Positions 17,407 through 25,758 of a stretch of DNA of 64,000 nt are shown here, piece by piece; the first letter of the stretch is position 1; each line of letters starts with the position of its first letter. Source of the stretch: Tolypothrix sp. PCC 7910 (GTDB lineage: Bacteria > Cyanobacteriota > Cyanobacteriia > Cyanobacteriales > Nostocaceae); assembly GCF_011769525.1 (NCBI RefSeq), contig NZ_CP050440.1, positions 7,984,001-8,048,000 of the forward strand. Reading direction: 5' to 3'. The position numbers and the translations under genes are program-made. The notes beneath the pieces were generated by a model. The model did no database searches, was not told the DNA's origin, and saw nothing but the letters and a program-made list of their open reading frames with translations.

Positions 17407-20091
17407 ATGAATTGGTATTGTGCTATCAGTCTTGCGGGAATATTGAGTATTTGCAATCTCACATTTGCACGCACCTGTGACGCTCAGATCGCAGCAGATG
17501 GTACTATACCTACAACAGTTAGTTCCAGCGATAATCTGAATTTCACTATTAGTGGCGGTAGCCAAGTTGGAGATAATCTATTTCATAGTTTTAACCAATT
17601 TTCTGTGCCAACTGGTGGTTCTGCCAATTTTAATAATAACTTCTTGATTAAAAATATTATTAGTCGTGTTACAGGTATTGAAACTTCGTTGATTGATGGC
17701 AGAATTCGTACTCTTGGCAAGGCCAATCTCTTCTTAATTAATCCTAATGGAATTATCTTTGGCTCTAAATCAAAATTAGATATTGGTGGTTCATTTTTTG
17801 CCACGACAGCCAATAGTATAAAATTTGCAGATGGCAAAGAATTTAATACTGCTGCTGATCACAATCCGCCTTTACTAACTGTCAGTGTACCTATTGGATT
17901 GCAGTATGGTAATAAATCATCACCTATTGAAGTGAATGGAGCTAATCTTACAGTTCCCAAAAATCAAACACTGGCTTTAATAGGTGGTGATGTCACTATC
18001 AATAATAGTAAATTAATTGCAACTAGCGGTCATATTGAATTAGGTGGAGTAGCAGATTCAGGTATAGTTGGGCTTTCATTAATAGGAAGCCAGGCGCAAT
18101 TTAGTTTTCCTAAAGATTTGGCAAGAGCTAATGTATTAATTAATAATAATGGTTTGGTAACAACTACTGGGAGTGGAGGTGGTAGTATTCAACTTACAGG
18201 AAAGCAGTTAACTATTGAAAACTCGCGTGTATCTACTTCTACACTAGGTGCAATTGCAGGCGCAAACATAATTTTAAACGCTTCAGATGCTGTTATCGTC
18301 ACCAGCGATCGCACTGATAAAAGATTTATAGATGGATTGTTTGCGGAAAACGATGGTAGTGGCGCTAGCTTAGGAATCACCATCAATACTAATAAACTTC
18401 AGGTTGAGGGCGAAGCTAGAATATCTACAGTCACTTCATCTAACTCCTCTGGAAAAGGAGGAGATATAACTATTAATGCTACAGATGCAATTGAACTCAG
18501 TGGTGTTGACGCAAGGGATGAAAAGTCTTTCACCACTGGTTTAGTAACAGATATCTATGGTAGTGGTTCTGGGGGAAATTTAACTGTTAATACGGTAAAA
18601 CTAACTGTTAAAAACGGAGCGCAACTATCCGCAGCTACCTTTAGTGATGCACAAGGCGGAAACTTAACAGTCAATGCCAAAAATGCTGTAGAACTATTGG
18701 GTGTTTCACCTTTTGATATTGTAGCAAGTGGTTTGTATACAGCAGTTCAAGAAGAAAGTAGCGGACAAGCAGGAGATTTAATAGTTAATACTGGACATCT
18801 CATCATCAGCGATGGAGCACAAATTTTTTCTGGTACTCTGAGCAGAGGGAATGGTGGAAACATAATTATTAATGCAAGTGATTATGTTAACTTAACAGGG
18901 GTTGCACCTATCACTAAATATTTCGGTGGTGTGTTTAGTGCTGGAGGTTTTGATACTCAAGGTAATCCTGCTCAGGGGAATGCAGGTAATTTAACAATTA
19001 ATACCAATGATTTAATAGTACAAAATGGAGCCAAAATTAGTGTTGGAACACAGGGTTTGGGTAAGGTAGGCACAATGACTCTGAACGCCACCAACTTAAT
19101 TCAGTTATTGGGTAAAAGCCCTTCTGAGAACGAGCCATTAGATCCTTCAAGCGATTTAGGGCTCCAATTTAGCAGTCTATTTGCCAATGTCCTAAACAGT
19201 AATAATAGGAACGATGCTGGCAACATAGATATTAGTACAGATAAATTATTAGTTCAAGAAGGAGCTAGGATAAGTGTTGATAATGAAGGATTGGGGAAAG
19301 GTGGCAACATTAATATTCAAGCTAACTCAATCTTGCTCGATAATTTCGGTAATTCTCAACAGAATGCAGGTGGAATTCAAGCTACAACTAAATCGGGAGA
19401 AGGTGGTAATATCACTTTACAAATAAAAGATATTTTGTTAATGCGTAATGGCAGTAAAATTACCACTGATGCTACAGCTGGTAATGGAAATGGTGGTAAC
19501 ATAACTATTAGTGCCAATTTATTAGCATCTGCTGAAAATAGTGACATTACAGCTAATGCCATTCAAGGTCAAGGCGGAAATGTTCAAATTACAACTCAAG
19601 GTATTTTTGGGATTGAATTTCGCCCGCAACTAACTCCTCAAAGCGATATTACAGCTAGTTCTCAGTTTGGTCTAAATGGTGCTGTAGAAATTAAAACTCT
19701 GGCAGTTGATCCTGGCAAAGGAATCGTGGTATTACCAGTACAGCCAAATGATGCTTCATCATTAATTACTCAAGGTTGTGGACAGAATAAATCTAGTGAA
19801 TCTAGTCGCTTCATTGTTACTGGAAGAGGTGGCTTACCGCAAAATCCAGAGGTAGCATTGGGGAGCGACACAATTTTAGAAGATATTCAAACAGTTCCCA
19901 TTGTGGCAAACAGCGATCGCTCTTTGGTGACTGCCACTCCTATAAATTTACCATTGCAGACTGCCAATGAGATTGTAGAAGCTCAAGGACTGATCATTAC
20001 TCCCCAAGGAGAAATATTATTAACAGCACAAGCATCAGCTACAACTCCTCATAGTTCTGGACTCAATGCAGCTAGCTGTTCTAGCAATTAG
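17407..20091 (+). CDS. TPS exoprotein (filamentous hemagglutinin N-terminal domain), solitary
   Basis: The 894-residue product has a signal peptide ending near residue 27. A TPS domain follows (about 30-155) with the signature N-P-N-G-I-I-F-G and G-S-F-F-A-T-T-A-N-S-I-K-F. The rest is a long series of G-G-N-I/L-x-I-N/T-x repeats that fold as a right-handed beta-helix. This is the TpsA type, exported through an outer-membrane TpsB pore. Its C-terminus keeps G-R-G-G-L-P-Q-N-P but lacks the T-W-S-D-T-R-D-I-S-A-F signature shared by the paralogs beyond 34 kb, so it belongs to a divergent branch. No TpsB is adjacent; the only one in the window is at 32436. Confidence 0.9.
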   Translation: MNWYCAISLAGILSICNLTFARTCDAQIAADGTIPTTVSSSDNLNFTISGGSQVGDNLFHSFNQFSVPTGGSANFNNNFLIKNIISRVTGIETSLIDGRIRTLGKANLFLINPNGIIFGSKSKLDIGGSFFATTANSIKFADGKEFNTAADHNPPLLTVSVPIGLQYGNKSSPIEVNGANLTVPKNQTLALIGGDVTINNSKLIATSGHIELGGVADSGIVGLSLIGSQAQFSFPKDLARANVLINNNGLVTTTGSGGGSIQLTGKQLTIENSRVSTSTLGAIAGANIILNASDAVIVTSDRTDKRFIDGLFAENDGSGASLGITINTNKLQVEGEARISTVTSSNSSGKGGDITINATDAIELSGVDARDEKSFTTGLVTDIYGSGSGGNLTVNTVKLTVKNGAQLSAATFSDAQGGNLTVNAKNAVELLGVSPFDIVASGLYTAVQEESSGQAGDLIVNTGHLIISDGAQIFSGTLSRGNGGNIIINASDYVNLTGVAPITKYFGGVFSAGGFDTQGNPAQGNAGNLTINTNDLIVQNGAKISVGTQGLGKVGTMTLNATNLIQLLGKSPSENEPLDPSSDLGLQFSSLFANVLNSNNRNDAGNIDISTDKLLVQEGARISVDNEGLGKGGNINIQANSILLDNFGNSQQNAGGIQATTKSGEGGNITLQIKDILLMRNGSKITTDATAGNGNGGNITISANLLASAENSDITANAIQGQGGNVQITTQGIFGIEFRPQLTPQSDITASSQFGLNGAVEIKTLAVDPGKGIVVLPVQPNDASSLITQGCGQNKSSESSRFIVTGRGGLPQNPEVALGSDTILEDIQTVPIVANSDRSLVTATPINLPLQTANEIVEAQGLIITPQGEILLTAQASATTPHSSGLNAASCSSN

Positions 20092-20729
20092 ATAGAAATC
20101 AAAATAATTTGTGTTGGGGATATACCTCAGATTACCATTTCTGATCCACAGATAGGTTATGCCAACCAGAGATACTGATGATTGATGTGTTGCAAAGATT
20201 TTCTAAATTATTAAAAGCAGAAATTTGTAGAGATTACATAAATTTATCAAGCTCATAAATCAGTATTTTTACGGTTTCATTATTTCCATATAAGTAGACT
20301 AATTGAGCTTTTTCTAGACAATGCTGTTATTTTTAAATTTCCATCTAGTTAAATTTCTCTAAATATACCTGATAACATCTAGCCTTGCTAAAATTTCCTT
20401 TTCTTCTTTAAAGAGAATAAGCAATTCTTTTTAAAGAATATATTAAGTAGTCAAACTCTAATTTGCGTACTATTACTATATATTTTTTAAAGGTATTTTT
20501 TTAGTATGTAATTTACATTGAGGCAACTTTAGCCAACAATATCATTAAAGGTAAAATTTATTAATTGTCAGAGTATGTTGACCGAACAAGCAACCATTTT
20601 ATTTATTAAATAGGTTGTTTAAGAGCTACATATTTGACTACTAGTGGATACCTTTTGTGATTTATCTCTCAAGGATAAATCTGGTTAGATATTGCTACAA
20701 ATTTAATTTACACCCTGGTGATTAATTAT
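20092..20729. other. AT-rich intergenic region before RiPP-like genes
   Basis: About 640 bp with no supported coding sequence. It is very AT-rich and likely contains the promoter for the two precursor-like genes. A GGTGA just before the ATG at 20730 serves as ribosome site. I see no riboswitch or tRNA. Confidence 0.5.
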
Positions 20730-21269
20730 ATGGATTTTAACCCTCAGAATTTGAGCGAGGCAGAGAGTTTGATTGAGGATTTAAGCGATGAACAATTAGC
20801 GGAGTGTATTGGTGGCTGTGATATTCAGATTACTACTGGTGATCATGATGTCGCACAAGTGCCCTTATATGAACTACCCCTATTAGGAGAAAGCAATATC
20901 AAAATTACTTTTTTAGGAATCTATTACGATCCTAATGGCTCACAACGCTATAGAAGCGATCGCAATGTGAAAGAAGCTGTAGTTGAGGCTGATGTCCACA
21001 GTATTCTTCAAGGTATTGCCAATTTACCAATTACCTCCTGGCAATACAAAGACCAAGGTGACACAATCCGCCATATTGGCCCGATGGCTCAGGATTTTGC
21101 AGCCACCTTCAAGGTTGGGGAGAGCGATCGCACTATCAATGTTGTAGATGCTAATGGCGTAGCTTTAGCAGCTATTCAAGCACTTTATCAAGTAATTCAA
21201 AAGCAAGATTCTCAAATTAATGAACTGCAAACACAGTTACTTGAGTTAAAGCAACAAATTATTCAGTAG
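20730..21269 (+). CDS. RiPP-type leader fused to S74 intramolecular-chaperone domain (paralog A)
   Basis: The product is 179 residues from the ATG at 20730; a GTG at 20718 is in frame, but only the ATG start aligns Gly-Gly exactly with paralog B. Residues 1-29 resemble a double-glycine leader: S-L-I-E-D-L-S-D-E-Q-L-A-E-C-I-G-G. Cys26 and Cys30 flank Gly28-Gly29 and are the only cysteines. A 47-residue segment (30-76) leads to R-S-D-R-N-V-K-E, the start of an S74 (endosialidase-type chaperone) domain with I-R-H-I-G-P-M-A-Q-D-F. In phage relatives the bond between this Ser and Asp (here 76/77) is cut autocatalytically. A coiled-coil-like tail follows. Next to a YcaO cyclodehydratase, it is a candidate modified-peptide precursor; a plain tail-fibre-like protein is the alternative. 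Confidence 0.75.
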   Translation: MDFNPQNLSEAESLIEDLSDEQLAECIGGCDIQITTGDHDVAQVPLYELPLLGESNIKITFLGIYYDPNGSQRYRSDRNVKEAVVEADVHSILQGIANLPITSWQYKDQGDTIRHIGPMAQDFAATFKVGESDRTINVVDANGVALAAIQALYQVIQKQDSQINELQTQLLELKQQIIQ

Positions 21270-21443
21270 TTCCATTGATTTTTTTAGATTTCTCAGTAAT
21301 ATACCAGCATTTTTTTGATTTCAATAAATATTTTAAAAAACAGCATCATAGCTTTGTTTGACATCAGAATAAATCAATTAGTAAAAAAATAGATAATATT
21401 GAATTTATTTAACAAGCAGTTAATTTATGGGAGCTAACAGATT

Positions 21444-21962
21444 ATGGATAGGAAAAATCAAGAATCGCTGATTCAGGAGAGTTTGATTGCAGAATTAACT
21501 GATACTGATTTAGCCAATTGTGTTGGTGGTTGCGGCTACATTAATCCAGGAGTCCAGGAAATTATTGCTAACGATGGTGTCATGAACGCTCCCGGCCTCG
21601 AACACAACCCAAATATGGAGTATGATCCCAATGGTTCTCTCCGCTACAGAAGCGATCGCCATCTCAAAGAATCCATAGCTGAGGTCGATATCTACGCTAT
21701 TCTTAAAGGTATGGCTAATTTACCGATTACTACCTGGCAATACAAAGACCAAGGTGAAACAATTCGCCATATTGGCCCGATGGCTCAAGAATTTGCAGCT
21801 GCTTTCAAGCTGGGAGAGAGCGATCGCACTATCAACGTTGTAGATGCTCATGGTGTAGCTTTTGCCGCGATTCAAGCACTTTATCATATAGTGCAAAAGC
21901 AAGAATCTCAAATCAATGAATTGCAAACACAATTACTTAAGTTAAAGCAACAGCAATTTTAA
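21444..21962 (+). CDS. RiPP-type leader fused to S74 intramolecular-chaperone domain (paralog B)
   Basis: The 172-residue paralog starts at an ATG preceded by GGGAG. Its leader S-L-I-A-E-L-T-D-T-D-L-A-N-C-V-G-G aligns without gaps to paralog A. Gly28-Gly29, Cys26 and Cys30 sit at the same positions, and again these are the only cysteines. The segment after Gly-Gly is shorter (41 residues) and diverged (begins C-G-Y-I-N-P-G). Both copies converge at Y-D-P-N-G-S just before R-S-D-R-H-L-K-E. The S74 domain and the coiled-coil end are highly similar to A. So leader and chaperone are conserved while the middle varies, the pattern expected if the middle is the product. Confidence 0.75.
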   Translation: MDRKNQESLIQESLIAELTDTDLANCVGGCGYINPGVQEIIANDGVMNAPGLEHNPNMEYDPNGSLRYRSDRHLKESIAEVDIYAILKGMANLPITTWQYKDQGETIRHIGPMAQEFAAAFKLGESDRTINVVDAHGVAFAAIQALYHIVQKQESQINELQTQLLKLKQQQF

Positions 21963-22376
21963 ATTGTTTGTGAACATCTGTGTTATGTTTTTCTCGGCTA
22001 CTCTGCAGATAGGCCTTCTTTGCTCAAATTTGAGATAGAGAAGATATAACTCTTAGGGTAGCCATTCCGTGTCTTTACTGTTCTGAATCATCATTGCTGC
22101 TTAATGACATATCTGAAATTGCTGAAATAATTGCATAAGCAATTTTATTTATTCAGTAATATCCTAGTCAATATTTAAGTTCAAATAAAGTCTAAAAGAA
22201 TCATTTTGGACAAAGACTACAAATTTAAAAAAAAATTGTGCTAATTATTAGAGATTAGCAAAGTATGCTTTTACATAATAATCAAATTCCTGCTTTTTTA
22301 AACATTAGGTCTATGAACAATCAAGGAACAGTCACCAGAGCAAGTTTAATTAAAAAATTATTGAACTACCATAATT
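21963..22376. other. Spacer between precursor-like genes and ycaO
   Basis: About 410 bp, AT-rich. No terminator with a T-run is evident, so readthrough into ycaO is possible. The only small frame of interest is the one at 22265-22384, listed separately. Confidence 0.5.
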
Positions 22377-22384
22377 ATGCTTAG
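22265..22384 (+). CDS. Possible 39-residue ORF overlapping the ycaO start
   Basis: A frame from ATG 22265 to TAG 22384 encodes a basic, asparagine-rich peptide ending N-Y-H-N-Y-A. Its stop codon overlaps the ATG of the cyclodehydratase gene by 8 bp, the arrangement seen in translationally coupled genes. An internal ATG at 22313 gives 23 residues. It lacks a Gly-Gly leader and no family is recognised; it may be only an upstream ORF or chance. Confidence 0.25.
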   Translation: MLLHNNQIPAFLNIRSMNNQGTVTRASLIKKLLNYHNYA

Positions 22385-24617
22385 TCAGCCGAAGTTTAAA
22401 GCACACTTCCATGTGGAAATATCTCCTCCTAAAACTGTATTCCTATTAAGTGAAAAAGGGCATTTCGTTTTAAAAGGGCGTTTATATTGCCTAGTAGCGC
22501 CATTACTCAACGGGCTTTACTCAGTGGATGAAATCACTCAACAGCTGCAAGGACAAGCTACGGCTGATGAGATTATCTATGCACTACAACAACTAGAACG
22601 TAAGGGATATATTACCAACGCAAATAATCTACCACTGGGAGAATCGGCTTTTTGGGAACTGCTAAATCAAGATACTCGCGTTGTCAGCCAAAGCTTCCAA
22701 GAATCAAAAGTTAGCATTACCACATTTGGTAGTGTAACTTCTGAAGCATTGCATAACATCTTGGAATCCCTTAGCATTCCCATTGGTGATTTTGGTAAGT
22801 TTGCTGTTGTACTCACAGATGATTATCTCCAGGCTGGTTTGGCAAGTTTTAACCGAGAAGCTTTACAAGAAAAGCGTTCTTGGTTGCTAGTCAAGCCAGT
22901 CGGTGCTGTAATTTGGATTGGCCCCATCTTTAAACCTGGACATACTGGATGTTGGGAATGTTTAGCACAACGTCTGCGGATGAATCGTGAGGTTGAGTCT
23001 TTTTTACAAGCGCAAAAACAAACTCTCAACTCGTTTTCAATTTCCCGTGCGGCTTTACCTTCAACTGTCAACACTGGGTTAAATCTTGCAGCTACAGAAA
23101 TTGCTAAATGGTTAAGTCATCCAAAACCACATCCTTTAGAAGGAACTTTGTTAAGTTTTGATTTACTTAATCTTAACTTGCAACGTCATACCTTGGTTCG
23201 CCGTCCCCAGTGTCATTGCTGTGGTGATCTGACTTATCTAAGCCAACACCAATCTCAACCATTGGTGTTAAATAGCATACCCAAGCAGTTGAGTGATGAT
23301 GGCGGGTATCGCATCTGTGCGGCTGAAAAAGCCTTACAAAAATACGAACATCATATTAGCCCGATTACGGGAATTATCAGCAATTTATTTCAACCTTTTC
23401 CCCAGAACGATTTAATTCATGCTTATGTTGTAGAACACATTTTTCCGAGAGAAGGTAGGCAATTAGAAGATTTACGCCAGACAGCGCGTCCGAAAAGCTT
23501 TGGTAAAGGAAAAACGGCCGCACAAGCAAAAATAAGTGCCGTTGGGGAAGCAATTGAGCGCTACTGTGGAAGCTTTACGGGAGAAGAACCAAGGCGAAAA
23601 GCTGCTTATACCAATATCTGCGAACAGGCTATTCATCCCTATGAGTTTATGCACTACAGCGCCAATCAATATTGCGATCGCCAAAGTTGGAATCAGCAAC
23701 ATGAGATTATTCAATGGGTACCTGTTCCCTTTGATGAAAACCAAGAAATTGAATGGACTCCGATTTGGTCGCTGAGTGAGCAGCAATTCAAATATCTGCC
23801 AACAGCATATTGTTATTATGGCTATCCTTTAGCTGAAGATTCCTGCTTTTGTTATGCAGATACCAATGGTACGGCTGCAGGAACTTGTAAAGAAGAAGCT
23901 ATTCTCCAAGGATTTATGGAGTTGGTAGAGCGAGATGCAGTAGCAATTTGGTGGTACAACCGTCTCCAAAGACCTGCTGTTGATTTAAATAGTTTTGATG
24001 AGCCTTATCTAAATAAATTAAAAAACTATTATCCATTGATTGGACGCGATTTTTGGGTATTAGACCTGACTACTGATTTAAATATTCCCACCTTTGCTGC
24101 CATTTCTCGACGAATTAATCACCAGTCAGAAGATATTCTCTTTGGCTTTGGCACTCACTTTCATCCCCAAGTAGCCCTATTACGTGCTGTCACTGAAATG
24201 AATCAAATGATATTTCTTTCTAATGGGGCAAATCCAAATTCTTCTGCCAAATTTACTCGTCAGGACATGCAAAATTGGTGCCAAACAGCAACATTAAATA
24301 ACCAAGCTTATCTTGCTCCCGATGCCAATGCAATTCCTAAAGCTCATGGAGACTATCCTGTTTACCACAGTCAGGATTTGCGAGCAGATGTGCTGGCTTG
24401 TGTTGATATCGCTGCTAAACATGGATTAGAAATATTGGTTCTCGATCAAACACGTCCAGATATTGAAATGCCTGTTGTTAAGGTTGTAGTTCCTGGGTTA
24501 CGCCATTTTTGGGCACAGTTTGCGCCAGGTCGGCTTTACGATATACCCGTCCAACTGGGATGGTTAAAAGCAAAATTAACAGAAGACCAACTAAATCCAA
24601 TTCCTATGTTTCTTTAG
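22377..24617 (+). CDS. Fused RRE/E1-like/YcaO azoline-forming cyclodehydratase (TOMM type)
   Basis: This 746-residue protein would use ATP to cyclise Cys/Ser/Thr side chains of a precursor peptide to azolines. Residues about 5-85 look like a PqqD-like leader-recognition domain (F-V-L-K-G-R-L-Y and A-L-Q-Q-L-E-R-K-G-Y-I). Residues about 90-330 are the E1/ThiF-like SagC-type part, with a probable structural zinc site at Cys192/Cys195 and Cys279/Cys282. Residues about 370-746 are YcaO: A-A-Q-A-K-I-S-A-V-G-E-A-I-E-R-Y near 385 and E-E-A-I-L-Q-G-F-M-E-L-V-E-R-D-A carry the ATP/Mg-binding glutamates. The C-terminus reads N-P-I-P-M-F-L, a partial version of the P-x-P-x-P tail of azoline-forming YcaO proteins. 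No dehydrogenase, protease or exporter lies beside it. Confidence 0.9.
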   Translation: MLSQPKFKAHFHVEISPPKTVFLLSEKGHFVLKGRLYCLVAPLLNGLYSVDEITQQLQGQATADEIIYALQQLERKGYITNANNLPLGESAFWELLNQDTRVVSQSFQESKVSITTFGSVTSEALHNILESLSIPIGDFGKFAVVLTDDYLQAGLASFNREALQEKRSWLLVKPVGAVIWIGPIFKPGHTGCWECLAQRLRMNREVESFLQAQKQTLNSFSISRAALPSTVNTGLNLAATEIAKWLSHPKPHPLEGTLLSFDLLNLNLQRHTLVRRPQCHCCGDLTYLSQHQSQPLVLNSIPKQLSDDGGYRICAAEKALQKYEHHISPITGIISNLFQPFPQNDLIHAYVVEHIFPREGRQLEDLRQTARPKSFGKGKTAAQAKISAVGEAIERYCGSFTGEEPRRKAAYTNICEQAIHPYEFMHYSANQYCDRQSWNQQHEIIQWVPVPFDENQEIEWTPIWSLSEQQFKYLPTAYCYYGYPLAEDSCFCYADTNGTAAGTCKEEAILQGFMELVERDAVAIWWYNRLQRPAVDLNSFDEPYLNKLKNYYPLIGRDFWVLDLTTDLNIPTFAAISRRINHQSEDILFGFGTHFHPQVALLRAVTEMNQMIFLSNGANPNSSAKFTRQDMQNWCQTATLNNQAYLAPDANAIPKAHGDYPVYHSQDLRADVLACVDIAAKHGLEILVLDQTRPDIEMPVVKVVVPGLRHFWAQFAPGRLYDIPVQLGWLKAKLTEDQLNPIPMFL

Positions 24618-24681
24618 ACCTTTGTTGTTGCTAGGAATTAAAAACATTATCAGGAATTGCTTTTTAGCATATATTTAACAT

Positions 24682-25623
24682 ATGGAATCTATCGATACTA
24701 GTTGTAAAGCTGGTATAATTCAAAATAATAAAAAAATTAAAAAACCTGAGATATGTCAAGATAATTATTTTAAGTTTATTGATTATTTTCCTGATTTAAT
24801 AATAATCACTACACGTAGTCAAGGTTATTGTGTAGAGATTAATCAGTCATTTCTAAAGGTAACGGGCTACAGTCGCGAGAATGTGATTGGACACCCGATT
24901 ACAGTATTAGACATGGGATTGACTACAGCAACATACTCAAAAATTCAAAAGAAGCTCACAAATCAACAAACAGTTGAGAATTTAGAAATAGAATTCTGTC
25001 TCAAAAATGGGGAAAAACGCATAGGTTTATTATCAGTAAAACTTTTAGAATGGCAAGGAAAAACTTATTTACTAAATATCATTCGTGATATCACAGAGCG
25101 TAAAGCGCTGGAAGAAAATTTACGCCGAATTGCGATGCACGATCCTCTAACAGGGTTGCCCAATCGAGCTTACTTTATGCAGCAGTTAGATTATGTAATT
25201 GTATGTAAGCAATATTATGATAACTATTCTTATTCTATATTATTTCTAGATTTAGACGACTTTAAGGCAATTAATGACAATTTTGGTCATGATACCGGAG
25301 ATAAATTTTTAATTGAAATTAGCAAAAAGCTAAAAGCTAAACTGCGATGGGGAGATTTTATCGCCCGTCTTGGTGGAGATGAATTTGTAATTTTGTTGGA
25401 AGATATCAAAGATTTGCGTGGTGCGGCTCGGATAGCTAATCAAGTAATTGCATCTCTTAAACAACCTGTTTTAGTTAATGGTCATCTCCTTTCATGTTCA
25501 GTCAGTATTGGCATATCAACAATCTCAAAAAATGATAAATTACCCGAAGAATTATTACGCAAGGCAGATGCGGCCATGTATCAGGCAAAAGCATTTGGGA
25601 AGAATCGTTACCATATTAGTTAA
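24682..25623 (+). CDS. PAS-GGDEF diguanylate cyclase
   Basis: The 313-residue protein has a PAS domain (about 30-140, with V-T-G-Y-S-R-E-N-V-I-G-H-P-I) and a GGDEF domain (about 150-313). The active site G-G-D-E-F is complete. R-W-G-D five residues before it is the canonical RxxD inhibitory site, so it should make cyclic di-GMP from two GTP with product feedback. No membrane segments are seen; it is a cytoplasmic sensor whose ligand is unknown. It lies 64 bp after ycaO on the same strand, so co-transcription is possible but not shown. Confidence 0.93.
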   Translation: MESIDTSCKAGIIQNNKKIKKPEICQDNYFKFIDYFPDLIIITTRSQGYCVEINQSFLKVTGYSRENVIGHPITVLDMGLTTATYSKIQKKLTNQQTVENLEIEFCLKNGEKRIGLLSVKLLEWQGKTYLLNIIRDITERKALEENLRRIAMHDPLTGLPNRAYFMQQLDYVIVCKQYYDNYSYSILFLDLDDFKAINDNFGHDTGDKFLIEISKKLKAKLRWGDFIARLGGDEFVILLEDIKDLRGAARIANQVIASLKQPVLVNGHLLSCSVSIGISTISKNDKLPEELLRKADAAMYQAKAFGKNRYHIS

Positions 25624-25672
25624 TGGGAATAGGGCATAGGGCATAGGGCATTGGGCATGGGGTATTGGGAAA
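25624..25672. repeat. STRR repeats (GGGCATA/GGGAATA type)
   Basis: The heptamer (G)GGCATAG and variants are repeated about six times right after the diguanylate cyclase stop codon. It is the same class as the repeats at 5886 and inside hypF. Confidence 0.75.
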
Positions 25673-25687
25673 TGAAGATATTCTGAT

Positions 25688-25724
25688 AAAAAAACTCCTC
25701 ACTATGATGGCAACACAGTGAGGA
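25688..25724 (-). terminator. Rho-independent terminator of psaB
   Basis: On the minus strand CCTCACT pairs with AGTGAGG and is followed by a run of seven T, about 35 bp past the psaB stop codon. Confidence 0.8.
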
Positions 25725-25758
25725 AGAATTGCAAAAGGTCAGAGGATATCAAAAATTT

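Noticed and set aside
20730-21962. Prophage tail-fibre fragment, suggested by the S74 domains
   Set aside because: No phage structural, integrase or lysis genes are nearby, and the N-termini are leader-like rather than fibre-like. It remains an alternative for the origin of the domain.
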